A DNA stretch of 64,000 nt from the NCBI GenBank assembly GCA_021372865.1, contig JAJFTO010000020.1:1-64000 (forward strand), given 5' to 3'. Shown piece after piece: positions 17,546 through 26,355 of the stretch. Numbering within the stretch: the stretch's first letter is position 1; each line of letters opens with the position of its first letter. Made by a program: the position numbers and the translations under genes. A model generated the notes under the pieces. It ran no database searches and was not told the DNA's origin. It worked only from the letters and a program-made list of their open reading frames with translations. The stretch comes from Porphyromonadaceae bacterium. GTDB lineage: Bacteria; Bacteroidota; Bacteroidia; Bacteroidales; Dysgonomonadaceae.

Positions 17546-19006
17546 TCAGCTTCTCTTGCGTGATTTATCGATCCGTAAAAAAATAAAAAGCAGAATCGTA
17601 AAACCCCACAACGATGAGCCGCCATAACTGAAGAATGGCAGAGGAATGCCGATTACAGGAACGATGCCGATCACCATCCCGATATTGACAACCAGGTGAA
17701 AAATAAAGATGCTCACTACCCCATATCCGTACACTCGTCCAAAGGTGGTGGTCTGCCGCTCAGCCAGGTTCAGTAAGTGCAGGATAAAAGCCATGTAGAG
17801 AATCATGATGATGGCGGAACCAATGAAACCATGTTCTTCTCCGATTGTACAGAAAATAAAGTCGGTATCCTGTTCGGGAACATATTTCAACTTGGTCTGG
17901 GTACCGTTAAGAAAACCTTTGCCTGTGAGTCCTCCCGAGCCAATGGCAATTTTCGACTGGCCCACGTGATACCCTGCCCCGCTCAGATCCTGCTCCACGC
18001 CCAGTGCTACCTTGATGCGCATTTGTTGATGGGGTTGCAGCACATCATAAAATACATGCTCCACCGATTCAAGGAAAGCAAAGGAACCAATCATAAACAG
18101 GAGAATAAACAGATAGTGCTTTTTGCGATTCTGAAAAAATAAAAAAAGCAGATAGAGGCAAACTACGGAAAAGGCCATCAATGCAATAATTCCCCAATCT
18201 ACAGGGACAGAAAAAAAAGATATCAGGTAAGCACCAAGGAAAATTAAAGCAGCCAAAAAAAGAATTGTCAAAACCTCTTTCCGTCGTTTTAAATAGTTCC
18301 ATACCATGGCTGCAGAAAAGATGATGATCAGGATAATGGCGATCCATTCTCCTTTCGAAAGGAATCCCATTGGGATGTCAGAAAATTTAATTTCCAACAC
18401 GAAGTACAACACCGATGCCATTCCCATGAAGAGCACTCCGCCGGGAAGCCCTTCCCTGTACAATACCAGGAGGAAGGAAAGATACACCAGCGCCGTACCT
18501 GTTTCTTTCTGTGCGATAACCAGCAGCACCGGCAACAATATAACGCTGCTCACCAACAACAGGTTATTGCGTGTCATCAATCGAAATCCGTAGGTATTGA
18601 ACACCCGTGCCAATGCCAGTGCGATGGTGAACTTCATAAATTCGGCCGGCTGCAATCTGACGGGACCAATAATCAGCCACGACCTGGAACCGTTTATTTC
18701 CTGTGCCACAAGCAGGGTCAGAAATAATAATCCAATTCCGGCAAGATAAAAAACAAATGAATAAGTCTCATAGAAACCCACTTCTATTTTCAGCAAGGCA
18801 AAAGCCAGAAGCAGAGAGGTACCAATCCATAGAAGCTGCATGCCGGCCCTACCCGAAAGATCGAACAGACTGGTCGCATTTTCCAGATCGAAACTGGCAG
18901 CATAAATGTTAAGCCATCCGAGAATCACGAAAAGGAGGTAAAAGCCGACCGTGATCCAGTCCACTCTCCCATTTTCCACGATCTCCCTGCTTCCCTGATA
19001 CACCAT
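17546..19006 (-). CDS. rodA: Rod-shape determining protein, SEDS glycosyltransferase
   Basis: RodA polymerises lipid II for lateral wall growth together with PBP2. The protein has about ten hydrophobic membrane segments and SEDS landmarks: a WLIIGPVRLQPAEFMKF segment near residue 120, and late GLTGKGFLNGTQTKLKYVPE, DTDFIFCTIGEEHGFIGS and PFFSYGGSSLWGF segments. I chose the ATG at 19006, giving 486 residues, because the 34 residues before it encode no recognisable N-terminus and overlap the mrdA end. The gene follows mrdA by 29 bases, as in many Bacteroidetes. It is slightly longer than proteobacterial RodA because of an extra hydrophobic hairpin in the middle. Confidence 0.95.
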   Translation of the reverse strand: MVYQGSREIVENGRVDWITVGFYLLFVILGWLNIYAASFDLENATSLFDLSGRAGMQLLWIGTSLLLAFALLKIEVGFYETYSFVFYLAGIGLLFLTLLVAQEINGSRSWLIIGPVRLQPAEFMKFTIALALARVFNTYGFRLMTRNNLLLVSSVILLPVLLVIAQKETGTALVYLSFLLVLYREGLPGGVLFMGMASVLYFVLEIKFSDIPMGFLSKGEWIAIILIIIFSAAMVWNYLKRRKEVLTILFLAALIFLGAYLISFFSVPVDWGIIALMAFSVVCLYLLFLFFQNRKKHYLFILLFMIGSFAFLESVEHVFYDVLQPHQQMRIKVALGVEQDLSGAGYHVGQSKIAIGSGGLTGKGFLNGTQTKLKYVPEQDTDFIFCTIGEEHGFIGSAIIMILYMAFILHLLNLAERQTTTFGRVYGYGVVSIFIFHLVVNIGMVIGIVPVIGIPLPFFSYGGSSLWGFTILLFIFLRIDKSRKRS

Positions 19007-19035
19007 GACTACACTGTTTATTTTTGAACTGCAAT

Positions 19036-20910
19036 TTAATTTGCCGGCACGTTCCGGGTATATACATAAGGCAGTATCACCCGGTTCATAATGGATGTTT
19101 CCAGCCATTTGTCACTCTCGGGAATCTCTCCTGCGAAAAATTTCTGCATCATGAGCCGTGCAATGGGTACAGCGTTGCTGGCTCCAAATCGGCCATTTTC
19201 AACCACAACGGAAATTGCAATCTTCGGATTGTCTTTCGGAGCAAAACCCATAAAGAGTGAATGATCATCGCCATGGGGGTTTTCTGCTGTACCTGTCTTT
19301 CCGCAAACATCCACCAGGGGAGCCAGATTGATACCGCGACAGGTACCTATGGTGACCGCATCGGACATACCGGCGACAGTCACTTCATAATATTCCCTGT
19401 TGATGCCGGTTTCGTGTCGTTTGGTGAAGGTTGTATCCAGAGATGCTCCTTTTCGTTCACGGGCCACGTGCGGTGTGTAAAAATGTCCCCTGTTTGCGAT
19501 GGTAGCGCCCAGATTGGCAATCTGCAGCGGTGTAGCCAGAATCTCTCCCTGCCCTATGGCAATGGAAATGATGTTGTGTGCAACCCAACGATCCGTCTTG
19601 AATACATTCGAATAAAACTTGCTGTTGGGAATAAAACCTCTTTTTTCAGAAGGGAGATCCACCCCCAGCGGATATCCAAAACCCATGTTTACCATGTAAT
19701 CGCGCCACACATTGAAAGCATCGGAGGTACTTGAATATTTGGTTCTGTTCCCCAACATGCCGTTAAACCCGTAACTAAAGAATGAGTTGCATGATGTGGC
19801 GAGCGCATACTGTATTGCAAGCGGAGAAGCATGGGCATGACAAGCGGGACGGCCTCCCAGTGGGGGATATCCGCCAAAACAGGAATATCTTGTCTCGGGT
19901 GTGATGATTCCCTCCTGCAGAAACAACAGACCCTGCGTGGGTTTAAAAGTCGATCCGGGCGGATAAGTACCCGCTACAGATCTATTTATCAAAGGTTTGT
20001 ACGGATTGGCTTCAAGTTGACGATAGTTTGAAACGAACGATTTTCCGGTGAGGAGAGCAGGGTCATAAGTCGGTGCCGACACCATACAGAGTATTTCACC
20101 GGTTGCTGGCTCGATCATCACGATGCTGCCAATTTTATTTTGCATGAGCTGTTCTCCATATGCCTGTAAATCAATATCGATGCTCAATGTAAGATCTTTT
20201 CCAGACTTGGGTGCTTTGTCCTGCTTTCCGTCATCGTAGCGCCCCTGCACTCTTCCGCGTGCGTCCCTTAGCAATACTTCTACCCCTTTTTCTCCCCGGA
20301 GATCTTCCTCGTGCGACAGCTCAATACCCGATTTACCCACATAATCGCCCCGCACATAATAGGGATCGGCAGCTATTTTATTTTTATCCACCTCAGCCAC
20401 ATAACCGAGAATCAGCCCCATGTTGGGATAATTGTATTGTCGTTCTGTTCTGTTCTGAATATAGATGCCGGGGAATTTGTAGAGTTTTTCCTGTAGCAGT
20501 CCATACTCTTCCACATCGAGCTGCGACATGAACAGCTGCGGGGTATAAAATGAATAACCGGGATTCTTGCGCCGGTCTCTCATATCGGCATTCAGTGAGT
20601 GAAATCTTGCCATGTCGATATTCAGTGTACGGCAGAAATCGAGGGTATCGAACTGCTTCATCTCTCTCACTACCATCATCACATCATAAGTGGGCCGGTT
20701 ATAAACGAGCAGTTTTCCTTTCCGGTCATAAATGGCTCCCCGGGATGGATAAAGCGTTCGTCTCAAAAAAGCGTTGCTGTCGGCATAATCGCGGTACTTC
20801 GGACTAAGAATTTGCAAATTAAACAGTTGCGTCAGGTATACAAGACCAATGATCACCACTACAGCGGCAATCACCTGTTTCCTTTTTGCCAGAGCATTAT
20901 AATTGTTCAC
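19036..20910 (-). CDS. mrdA: Penicillin-binding protein 2
   Basis: This 624-residue class B PBP is the transpeptidase partner of RodA in cell elongation. It has one N-terminal membrane segment (VIAAVVVIIGLVYLTQLF), a pedestal domain with RGAIYDRKGKLLVYNRP, and a transpeptidase domain with all three active-site motifs: SxxK in PPGSTFKP near residue 320, SxN in ATSCNSFF and KTG in VCGKTGTAENPHG near residue 560. It acts at the periplasmic face of the inner membrane. Its start overlaps the end of mreD by 14 bases, showing tight operon coupling. Confidence 0.96.
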   Translation of the reverse strand: MNNYNALAKRKQVIAAVVVIIGLVYLTQLFNLQILSPKYRDYADSNAFLRRTLYPSRGAIYDRKGKLLVYNRPTYDVMMVVREMKQFDTLDFCRTLNIDMARFHSLNADMRDRRKNPGYSFYTPQLFMSQLDVEEYGLLQEKLYKFPGIYIQNRTERQYNYPNMGLILGYVAEVDKNKIAADPYYVRGDYVGKSGIELSHEEDLRGEKGVEVLLRDARGRVQGRYDDGKQDKAPKSGKDLTLSIDIDLQAYGEQLMQNKIGSIVMIEPATGEILCMVSAPTYDPALLTGKSFVSNYRQLEANPYKPLINRSVAGTYPPGSTFKPTQGLLFLQEGIITPETRYSCFGGYPPLGGRPACHAHASPLAIQYALATSCNSFFSYGFNGMLGNRTKYSSTSDAFNVWRDYMVNMGFGYPLGVDLPSEKRGFIPNSKFYSNVFKTDRWVAHNIISIAIGQGEILATPLQIANLGATIANRGHFYTPHVARERKGASLDTTFTKRHETGINREYYEVTVAGMSDAVTIGTCRGINLAPLVDVCGKTGTAENPHGDDHSLFMGFAPKDNPKIAISVVVENGRFGASNAVPIARLMMQKFFAGEIPESDKWLETSIMNRVILPYVYTRNVPAN

Positions 20911-21415
20911 CGCGTTTTCTCTTTGAAATGAAGCTGTCTATTGCAAATATCAGAAGGATTGAAATCACCGAAGATGCGAATATGCGCAGCAGCGTAGCCT
21001 GCAGATTGAACAGCGTGAATGACTCGATAAAAAACAGCAGGGTGAGATGCGATACCACTGTCAGGATGGTAAAACGAATAAATGGCCCTGAGGCCGTATA
21101 AATGCCAGGAACGAAATCGTCATATTCTTCCTTTTCGAAGAACAGGTCCATAAATGATTTTCTGCATGCTGCCACAATGGTTGTTGCCGCGGCGTTCATA
21201 CCTGGTGTATTCAAAAAAACATCAATTGTCAAACCCAAAAGGAAACCGGAAATGATCACATAAAAAAAGTTTCTGCCCATTGGTAGCTTCAGCAGAAAAT
21301 AGAGATACAATACCGGTGTGGCAATACCGAAGAGGCTTATCCTGTTTAACAGCAATACCTGTAACAGGACGAGGAAAATAAACAACACAATTTCATAAAG
21401 ATAACTGATTTTCAT
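20897..21415 (-). CDS. mreD: Rod-shape determining membrane protein MreD
   Basis: The 172-residue protein is mostly hydrophobic with five or six predicted membrane segments. It sits exactly between mreC and mrdA, where MreD is expected. Sequence similarity in this family is low, but segments such as LPMGRNFFYVIISGFLLGL followed by FLNTPGMNAAATT resemble Bacteroidetes MreD. It overlaps mreC by four bases and mrdA by 14. Its role is to hold the elongasome together in the inner membrane. The call depends mainly on context. Confidence 0.85.
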   Translation of the reverse strand: MKISYLYEIVLFIFLVLLQVLLLNRISLFGIATPVLYLYFLLKLPMGRNFFYVIISGFLLGLTIDVFLNTPGMNAAATTIVAACRKSFMDLFFEKEEYDDFVPGIYTASGPFIRFTILTVVSHLTLLFFIESFTLFNLQATLLRIFASSVISILLIFAIDSFISKRKRGEQL

Positions 21416-22260
21416 TGCTGTAAAGTCTCTTCAAGGGTTTGTTGCTCATCATAGAACCGATCCTTTATTACCAGCACATCCTGAAGTGTGTAAAAATTGG
21501 TTGCAAGCTGCACATTGAACGTGTTGAAATTGTCATCTTTCGACTTGCCGGTATCCGTTACAAAGCCAATAATCAGATTCTTTGGAAAGATACGTGAAAA
21601 ACTGGTCAGCACGGTATCTCCCTTATGGAACACTTCATGTTTGGGCAAATCCTGCAATTGTGCCTGGCGGATGTCGCCCCCATCCCAGGATATGGAACCG
21701 TAATTCTCGGAATTTTTTAACCGGGCGCTCAACCTGAACTTGGGATTAATGACAGGAATCACGACTGAAAAATGGGTAGATACGTTCGCGACCACACCCA
21801 CCACGCCCCGTTGTGAAATCACGCCCATATCGGGCTTGATACCATGGGAAGATCCTTTGTTGAGGGTGATAAAATTATTCACACCCGAATAACTGAGGTT
21901 GACTACGCCTGCCGGAATAAAATCGAACTGAGGGGTGGCAATGGAATCGGGTGCAAAAGCGATCACTTCCACGGAATCGGGAGCGGTAAGACTGTCCAGA
22001 AGTACTTGAAAGCCATAAAGTTCCTTCTCCAGAAGCGCATTGCGCTCCAATAGCTGGTCATTGCTCTTTTTTAGCAGAAAGAATGATGCAACGTTATTGG
22101 TTGTCGTATAAAACCATCCAGACACATTGTTTGCAGAAGTAAGATATACACTCCGCTGATATGAATTATGTGTGAAAACAAGATAGAAGCTGAAAGCAAC
22201 AAGCAATATTGCTACCAGCCAGTGACTGTTTCGGAGGATGAAGTTGAAAAGATTGCGCAT
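21412..22260 (-). CDS. mreC: Rod-shape determining protein MreC
   Basis: MreC is a bitopic inner-membrane protein that links cytoplasmic MreB to periplasmic PBP2. The 282-residue product has a membrane segment (about residues 13-30), then a coiled-coil stretch with regular leucines (NDQLLERNALLEKELYGFQ). The beta-barrel-like core contains NNFITLNKGSSHGIKPDMGV and GVVGVVANVSTHFSVVIP, which are typical MreC signatures. It lies 60 bases downstream of mreB and overlaps mreD. Length and order are standard. Confidence 0.95.
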   Translation of the reverse strand: MRNLFNFILRNSHWLVAILLVAFSFYLVFTHNSYQRSVYLTSANNVSGWFYTTTNNVASFFLLKKSNDQLLERNALLEKELYGFQVLLDSLTAPDSVEVIAFAPDSIATPQFDFIPAGVVNLSYSGVNNFITLNKGSSHGIKPDMGVISQRGVVGVVANVSTHFSVVIPVINPKFRLSARLKNSENYGSISWDGGDIRQAQLQDLPKHEVFHKGDTVLTSFSRIFPKNLIIGFVTDTGKSKDDNFNTFNVQLATNFYTLQDVLVIKDRFYDEQQTLEETLQQ

Positions 22261-22285
22261 GCAAGCCTGCCATTGTCTGTAATAT

Positions 22286-22317
22286 AAGCCAATAGCTTAA
22301 TGCTAAAAGCCAACAGC
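22286..22317. repeat. Word-like near repeat in the mreB-mreC spacer
   Basis: AAGCCAATAGC at 22286-22296 and AAGCCAACAGC at 22307-22317 differ at one base and lie 21 bases apart, two helical turns. The spacer contains no gene. Its composition resembles the other word-like spacer sequences at 9595-9618 and 23360-23383. Confidence 0.4.
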
Positions 22318-22320
22318 GAT

Positions 22321-23346
22321 TTATCGCATCAAAAAAGTAAATTTATCAATGTTCCTCAGTGCAATGCTGGTCCCTTTTGCCACCATGTGCAACGGATCGT
22401 TCACCACCTTGAACGGAATACCAATTTTGTCGGTCAACCTTTTGTCGAGACCCCGTAAAAGGGCGCCTCCACCGGTCAGGTAAATACCATTACGGACAAT
22501 ATCGGCATACAGCTCCGGGGGAGTCTGTTCCAGTGCGCTCAATACAGCCGAATCGACTTTCGTAACCGATTTCTCGATGCAGTGCGCCACCTCCTGATAA
22601 GATACCGGTACATCCATCGGCAGAGAAGTCATCCTGTTGGGTCCGTGAACCACGAAATCCTCCGGCGGATTGTCAAGCTCAGTCAATACCGATCCGACTT
22701 TGATCTTTATTTCTTCTGCTGTACGGTCACCCACCTTGATATTGTGCTGACGGCCCATGTAATCCTGAATATCTTCGGTAAAATCATCCCCTGCAATTTT
22801 GATCGATTTGTTGGAGACAATGCCACCCAGTGAGATCACAGCGATCTCTGTGGTGCCACCGCCTATGTCCACAATCATGTTTCCTTCGGGCGCCTCCACG
22901 TCAAGGCCTATTCCCAGGGCAGCTGCCATGGGCTCAAAGATCATGTATACATCGCGGCCACCAGCATGCTCAGCCGAGTCACGGACGGCGCGAATTTCCA
23001 CTTCGGTGCTTCCCGAAGGAATACAAACCACCACCCGCAGTGAGGGAGAGAACAACCCGCCTTTGTTTTTATTGGCTAACTTAATCATTCCGCGAATCAT
23101 CTGTTCAGCGGCGTTGAAATCTGCAATCACTCCATCTCTCAATGGCCTGACCGTGCGTATATTTTCGTGCGTTTTCCCATGCATCTGCCTTGCTTTTTCA
23201 CCCAAAGCAATCATTTTGTCGGTCTTGCGATCCAATGCCACAATGGAAGGTTCGTCCAGCAATATCTTCCCTGCATTGTTCACAATTACCGAATTGGCAG
23301 TACCAAGGTCCATTGCCAGCTCTTGTGTAAATGAAAATAAGCCCAT
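22321..23346 (-). CDS. mreB: Rod-shape determining actin homologue MreB
   Basis: MreB polymerises under the inner membrane and positions the elongasome. The 341-residue product has the actin-fold nucleotide motifs: phosphate 1 MDLGTANSVI near residue 13, phosphate 2 MIVDIGGGTTEIAVISLGG near residue 157 and the adenosine loop GIYLTGGGALLRGLD near residue 287. The standard PEGNMIVD and KVGDRTAEEIK segments are present. It is upstream of mreC and downstream of purH on the same strand, an order common in Bacteroidota. Translation from the ATG at 23346 fits family length. Confidence 0.98.
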   Translation of the reverse strand: MGLFSFTQELAMDLGTANSVIVNNAGKILLDEPSIVALDRKTDKMIALGEKARQMHGKTHENIRTVRPLRDGVIADFNAAEQMIRGMIKLANKNKGGLFSPSLRVVVCIPSGSTEVEIRAVRDSAEHAGGRDVYMIFEPMAAALGIGLDVEAPEGNMIVDIGGGTTEIAVISLGGIVSNKSIKIAGDDFTEDIQDYMGRQHNIKVGDRTAEEIKIKVGSVLTELDNPPEDFVVHGPNRMTSLPMDVPVSYQEVAHCIEKSVTKVDSAVLSALEQTPPELYADIVRNGIYLTGGGALLRGLDKRLTDKIGIPFKVVNDPLHMVAKGTSIALRNIDKFTFLMR

Positions 23347-23359
23347 AATATTTTAAGTT

Positions 23360-23383
23360 TTCAGCTGTCAGCTACTTGCTTTC
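23360..23383. repeat. Copy 2 of a 24-bp dispersed intergenic word
   Basis: This lies in the 48-base purH-mreB spacer and matches the mutA-mutB spacer sequence at 9595-9618 in 21 of 24 bases, in the same orientation. The differences are all at single positions. It is non-coding. Confidence 0.5.
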
Positions 23384-23394
23384 GGCTTTTTGTG

Positions 23395-24918
23395 TTAGTG
23401 TTTAAAATGTCTCACACCCGTGGTGACCATCGCAAGTCCATGCTGGTCGCAGTAAGCGACCGATTCGGCATCGCGAATGGAACCTCCGGGCTGGATAACC
23501 GCCGTGATGCCTGCCTGGTCTGCTATTTCCACACAATCGGGAAAGGGGAAAAAAGCATCACTGGCCATCACTGCACCCTGCAGGTCGAAATGAAAGGCGC
23601 CCGCCTTTTCAATGGCCTGCTTCAGTGCATCTACACGGGATGTCTGTCCGGTGCCGCTGGCAATAAGTTGTTTATTTTTGGCAAGAACAATGGCGTTCGA
23701 CTTGGTGTGTTTCACCAAAATGTTGGCGAAAAGCATATCCTGGGTTTCCCGGTCATCGGGTGCTGTTTGTGTCACAACCTGCAGCTGTTCGGCCGACTGC
23801 ACACTCACGTTTTTGTCCTGTACCAGTACGCCGTTCAATACAGAACGGTATTGCAGTGGTTGCGTAGCTTTCTCGGGCGATTTCAGCACCAAAATTATAC
23901 GATTTTTCTTTTGAAACAAAATATCGAGCGCTTCTTTCTCGTATGCAGGCGCGATGATCACTTCAAAAAATATTTCGTGGATAGCTGCGGCAGCTTCCTT
24001 GTCCACCTGCCTGTTGGTTACCACAATCCCGCCAAATGCAGAAACAGGATCAGCAGCCAGTGCCGCTTCCCATGCTTCTTTCACGGTGGGTCGACATGCC
24101 ATGCCACAAGCATTGTTGTGTTTGAGTATGGCCAGGGCTGTCTCATTAAAATCGGAGATCAGTGAGACTGCGGCATCGATGTCGAGAAGATTGTTGTAAG
24201 ATATTTCTTTGCCATGAAGCTGCTCAAAAATATCACCGAAATTTCCATAGAATAATCCTTTCTGATGAGGGTTTTCTCCGTAACGCAGCTGTTTTCCCTC
24301 GTCGAATGCCAGACGAAATGCCGAATGTTCATCCCCATCAAAATATCTGAATATGGCCGAATCATAACCCGAAGAGACTTCAAAAGCTTCCTTCGCAAAC
24401 CAGCGACGATCTTCCAAAGCAGTAATTCCCTGTTTTTCTTTCAACAAGTTGAGCAATGGCTCGTACTGTCGTTTGGAAGCCACAATGAGTACATCTTTGT
24501 AATTTTTTGCAGCACCGCGTATGAGAGAGATACCGCCAATGTCGATCTTCTCTATGATCTCTTCTTCAGTGCCTCCTGCAGCCACGGTCTCTTCGAAAGG
24601 ATATAAATCTACAATCACCAGGTCGATGGAAGGGATGTCATAGGATTTTACCTGTTTCTTATCGGACTCATTATCCCGGCGGTAAAGAATACCACCGAAA
24701 ATCTTGGGATGAAGTGTCTTCACCCGTCCACCCAGGATTGACGGATATCCGCTTACGTCTTCCACTGCCTCACACTCGTAACCCAGCGACTGGATAAATT
24801 CCCTGGTTCCACCCGTAGAAATAAATTTTATACGTAATTTATTTAACTCCTGAAGAATTTCTTCTAATCCCTCCTTGTGATATACCGAAATGAGGGCTGT
24901 TTGAATTTTTTGTGACAT
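23395..24918 (-). CDS. purH: Bifunctional AICAR formyltransferase / IMP cyclohydrolase
   Basis: PurH carries out the last two steps of de novo IMP synthesis. The N-terminal MGS-like cyclohydrolase domain is visible as ISVYHKEGLEEIL, FISTGGTREFIQSLG and VSGYPSILGGRVKTLHPKIF. The transformylase domain has the LRYGENPHQKG motif near residue 215, LKHNNACGMA near residue 260 and the late SDAFFPFPDCVE segment. The ATG at 24918 gives the usual MSQKIQTALIS start and 507 residues. The longer frame from 24957 runs over the candidate promoter and is rejected. mreB follows by 48 bases, so purH may lead the cell-shape operon. Confidence 0.97.
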   Translation of the reverse strand: MSQKIQTALISVYHKEGLEEILQELNKLRIKFISTGGTREFIQSLGYECEAVEDVSGYPSILGGRVKTLHPKIFGGILYRRDNESDKKQVKSYDIPSIDLVIVDLYPFEETVAAGGTEEEIIEKIDIGGISLIRGAAKNYKDVLIVASKRQYEPLLNLLKEKQGITALEDRRWFAKEAFEVSSGYDSAIFRYFDGDEHSAFRLAFDEGKQLRYGENPHQKGLFYGNFGDIFEQLHGKEISYNNLLDIDAAVSLISDFNETALAILKHNNACGMACRPTVKEAWEAALAADPVSAFGGIVVTNRQVDKEAAAAIHEIFFEVIIAPAYEKEALDILFQKKNRIILVLKSPEKATQPLQYRSVLNGVLVQDKNVSVQSAEQLQVVTQTAPDDRETQDMLFANILVKHTKSNAIVLAKNKQLIASGTGQTSRVDALKQAIEKAGAFHFDLQGAVMASDAFFPFPDCVEIADQAGITAVIQPGGSIRDAESVAYCDQHGLAMVTTGVRHFKH

Positions 24919-24954
24919 TTGCTGTCTTTTTGGCAAGTTATTTTTAAAGGAGTA

Positions 24955-24962
24955 CAAAGGTA
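24955..24962 (-). promoter_or_regulatory. Candidate -7 promoter box for purH
   Basis: The minus strand reads TACCTTTG, a match to TAnnTTTG, 36 bases before the purH ATG at 24918. No convincing -33 TTTG is seen at the usual spacing. Confidence 0.4.
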
Positions 24963-25004
24963 TGAAATCTATTGGTCTTTTCCGATATTTGATTCAAAAA
25001 AAAA

Positions 25005-25028
25005 CAGCCTGCAATCTCTTGCGGGCTG
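25005..25028 (-). terminator. Intrinsic terminator downstream of the ROK kinase gene
   Basis: CAGCCTGCAA pairs with TTGCGGGCTG (one G-U) around a four-base loop. On the minus strand the stem is followed by nine T residues. This is a textbook rho-independent terminator separating the kinase gene from purH. Confidence 0.85.
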
Positions 25029-25049
25029 AACCATGTAGCCTCATAAAAG

Positions 25050-25078
25050 CGGGGATACCGCCAATGACAGTATCCCCG
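25050..25078 (-). terminator. First hairpin after the ROK kinase gene
   Basis: CGGGGATAC pairs with GTATCCCCG around an 11-base loop, and the minus strand continues GCTTTTATG. With the stronger hairpin at 25005-25028 it forms a tandem terminator. Confidence 0.65.
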
Positions 25079-25116
25079 TCTTAAAAGACAGTTCTGCGTG
25101 ATTACAATACAGAACC

Positions 25117-26079
25117 TTATCTCACTTCCCAACCCAATGCGCTTGCGCCCAGTACAGCCGCATCGCTCTCCTTGAGTTCGGAAAATAATAGTTTCACTTT
25201 ATTCCTGAAAATGTTCAGCATGCTTCTTTCCATGCTCTCACGAATGGGATCCATAATAAGATCACCGGCTTTGGATAATCCGCCAAAGAGGATGATTGCT
25301 TCCGGGCTGGAAAAAGCCACAAAATCGGCAAATGCTTCACCCAGCATTTCTCCGGTAAAACGGAAGATATCCTTCGCCATCTCGTCTCCCTGCATAGCTG
25401 CTTCATATACATCTTTCGAGGTAATCTCTTCAATCGGAATGTTGCGAAGCCTTGTCTGAACATCGGGTTTCAATTCAAGATACTCGCGCGCAGTCCGTGC
25501 CACTCCCGTGGCAGATGAATAAGCTTCCAGACACCCTGTTCTGCCGCAACCGCACATACGGCCGTTATTACGGCGCATGATTACATGCCCCAGCTCACCG
25601 GCAAAACCATCGTGGCCGTAAACCAGCTGTCCGTTCACTACGATGCCACTCCCCACACCGGTACCCAGTGTGATGACGATGAAGTCTTTCATGCCACGGG
25701 CCGCACCATAGGTCATTTCACCAATGGCTGCAGCGTTGGCATCATTGGTGAGTGCCACCGGAATACCTATCCTGTCTTCCAGCATCTGAGCAAAGGGAAT
25801 CACCCCTTTCCAGGGAAGATTGGGTGCAAATTCAATGCTTCCGCTAAAGTAGTTGCCGTTGGGTGTTCCGGCGCCTATACCTTTGATCTGATCTTTGGTA
25901 GTAACCTTATCGATGAGTCCGTTGATCAGTTCGGTAAGTTCATTGAGATAGTCTTCTACCTGTGAATGTTTGGCTGTTTTAATGCTTCCGCTGATTAAAA
26001 TCTGTCCTCTTTTGTCTACAATGCCGGCAACGGTATTGGTGCCGCCCACGTCAATACCTACAACATAGGGTTTATCCAT
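25117..26079 (-). CDS. ROK-family sugar kinase, probable glucokinase
   Basis: The 320-residue protein has the ROK layout: N-terminal ATP-binding GIDVGGTNTVAGIVD, a DANAAAIGE segment, VITLGTGVGSGIV, the GELGHVIM histidine and the zinc-binding CGCGRTGCLEAYSS near residue 180. It would phosphorylate glucose or a related hexose in the cytoplasm. Bacteroidetes proteins of this form are usually annotated glucokinase, but ROK substrates vary. It is transcribed alone: two hairpins follow it, and a -7 box lies upstream in the region shared with the divergent tryptophanase-type gene. Confidence 0.88.
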   Translation of the reverse strand: MDKPYVVGIDVGGTNTVAGIVDKRGQILISGSIKTAKHSQVEDYLNELTELINGLIDKVTTKDQIKGIGAGTPNGNYFSGSIEFAPNLPWKGVIPFAQMLEDRIGIPVALTNDANAAAIGEMTYGAARGMKDFIVITLGTGVGSGIVVNGQLVYGHDGFAGELGHVIMRRNNGRMCGCGRTGCLEAYSSATGVARTAREYLELKPDVQTRLRNIPIEEITSKDVYEAAMQGDEMAKDIFRFTGEMLGEAFADFVAFSSPEAIILFGGLSKAGDLIMDPIRESMERSMLNIFRNKVKLLFSELKESDAAVLGASALGWEVR

Positions 26080-26131
26080 GATTCTTTTTTATTAAAAGTT
26101 AGTGAATATTGTTTGAATGTGATTAACCGGA

Positions 26132-26139
26132 CAAATATA
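26132..26139 (-). promoter_or_regulatory. Candidate -7 promoter box for the ROK kinase
   Basis: The minus strand reads TATATTTG, fitting TAnnTTTG, 53 bases upstream of the start at 26079. It lies in the 276-base divergent region. Confidence 0.4.
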
Positions 26140-26243
26140 GGGATTTTTCGCCAAACGAATTTCCTGTTCAGTAAAATATTTCTGAATTGGTGCATAATAA
26201 AAAATAGATGCAGCCTATTTTTCCTCTTTTGATATTTTTGTTT

Positions 26244-26251
26244 TACATTTG
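26244..26251 (+). promoter_or_regulatory. Candidate -7 promoter box for the tryptophanase-type gene
   Basis: TACATTTG fits TAnnTTTG, with T-rich sequence about 20 bases before it. It predicts a leader of roughly 95-100 bases before the ATG at 26356, long enough to hold regulation. No leader peptide is obvious. Confidence 0.4.
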
Positions 26252-26355
26252 CGGTTTTAAATAATGATTTATTGGCAAAGCCCCAAAATTAACATCAATT
26301 TTCAACAAAAAATCGGTATTAATTACACAAACAACTACATACGTACACAAATCTC

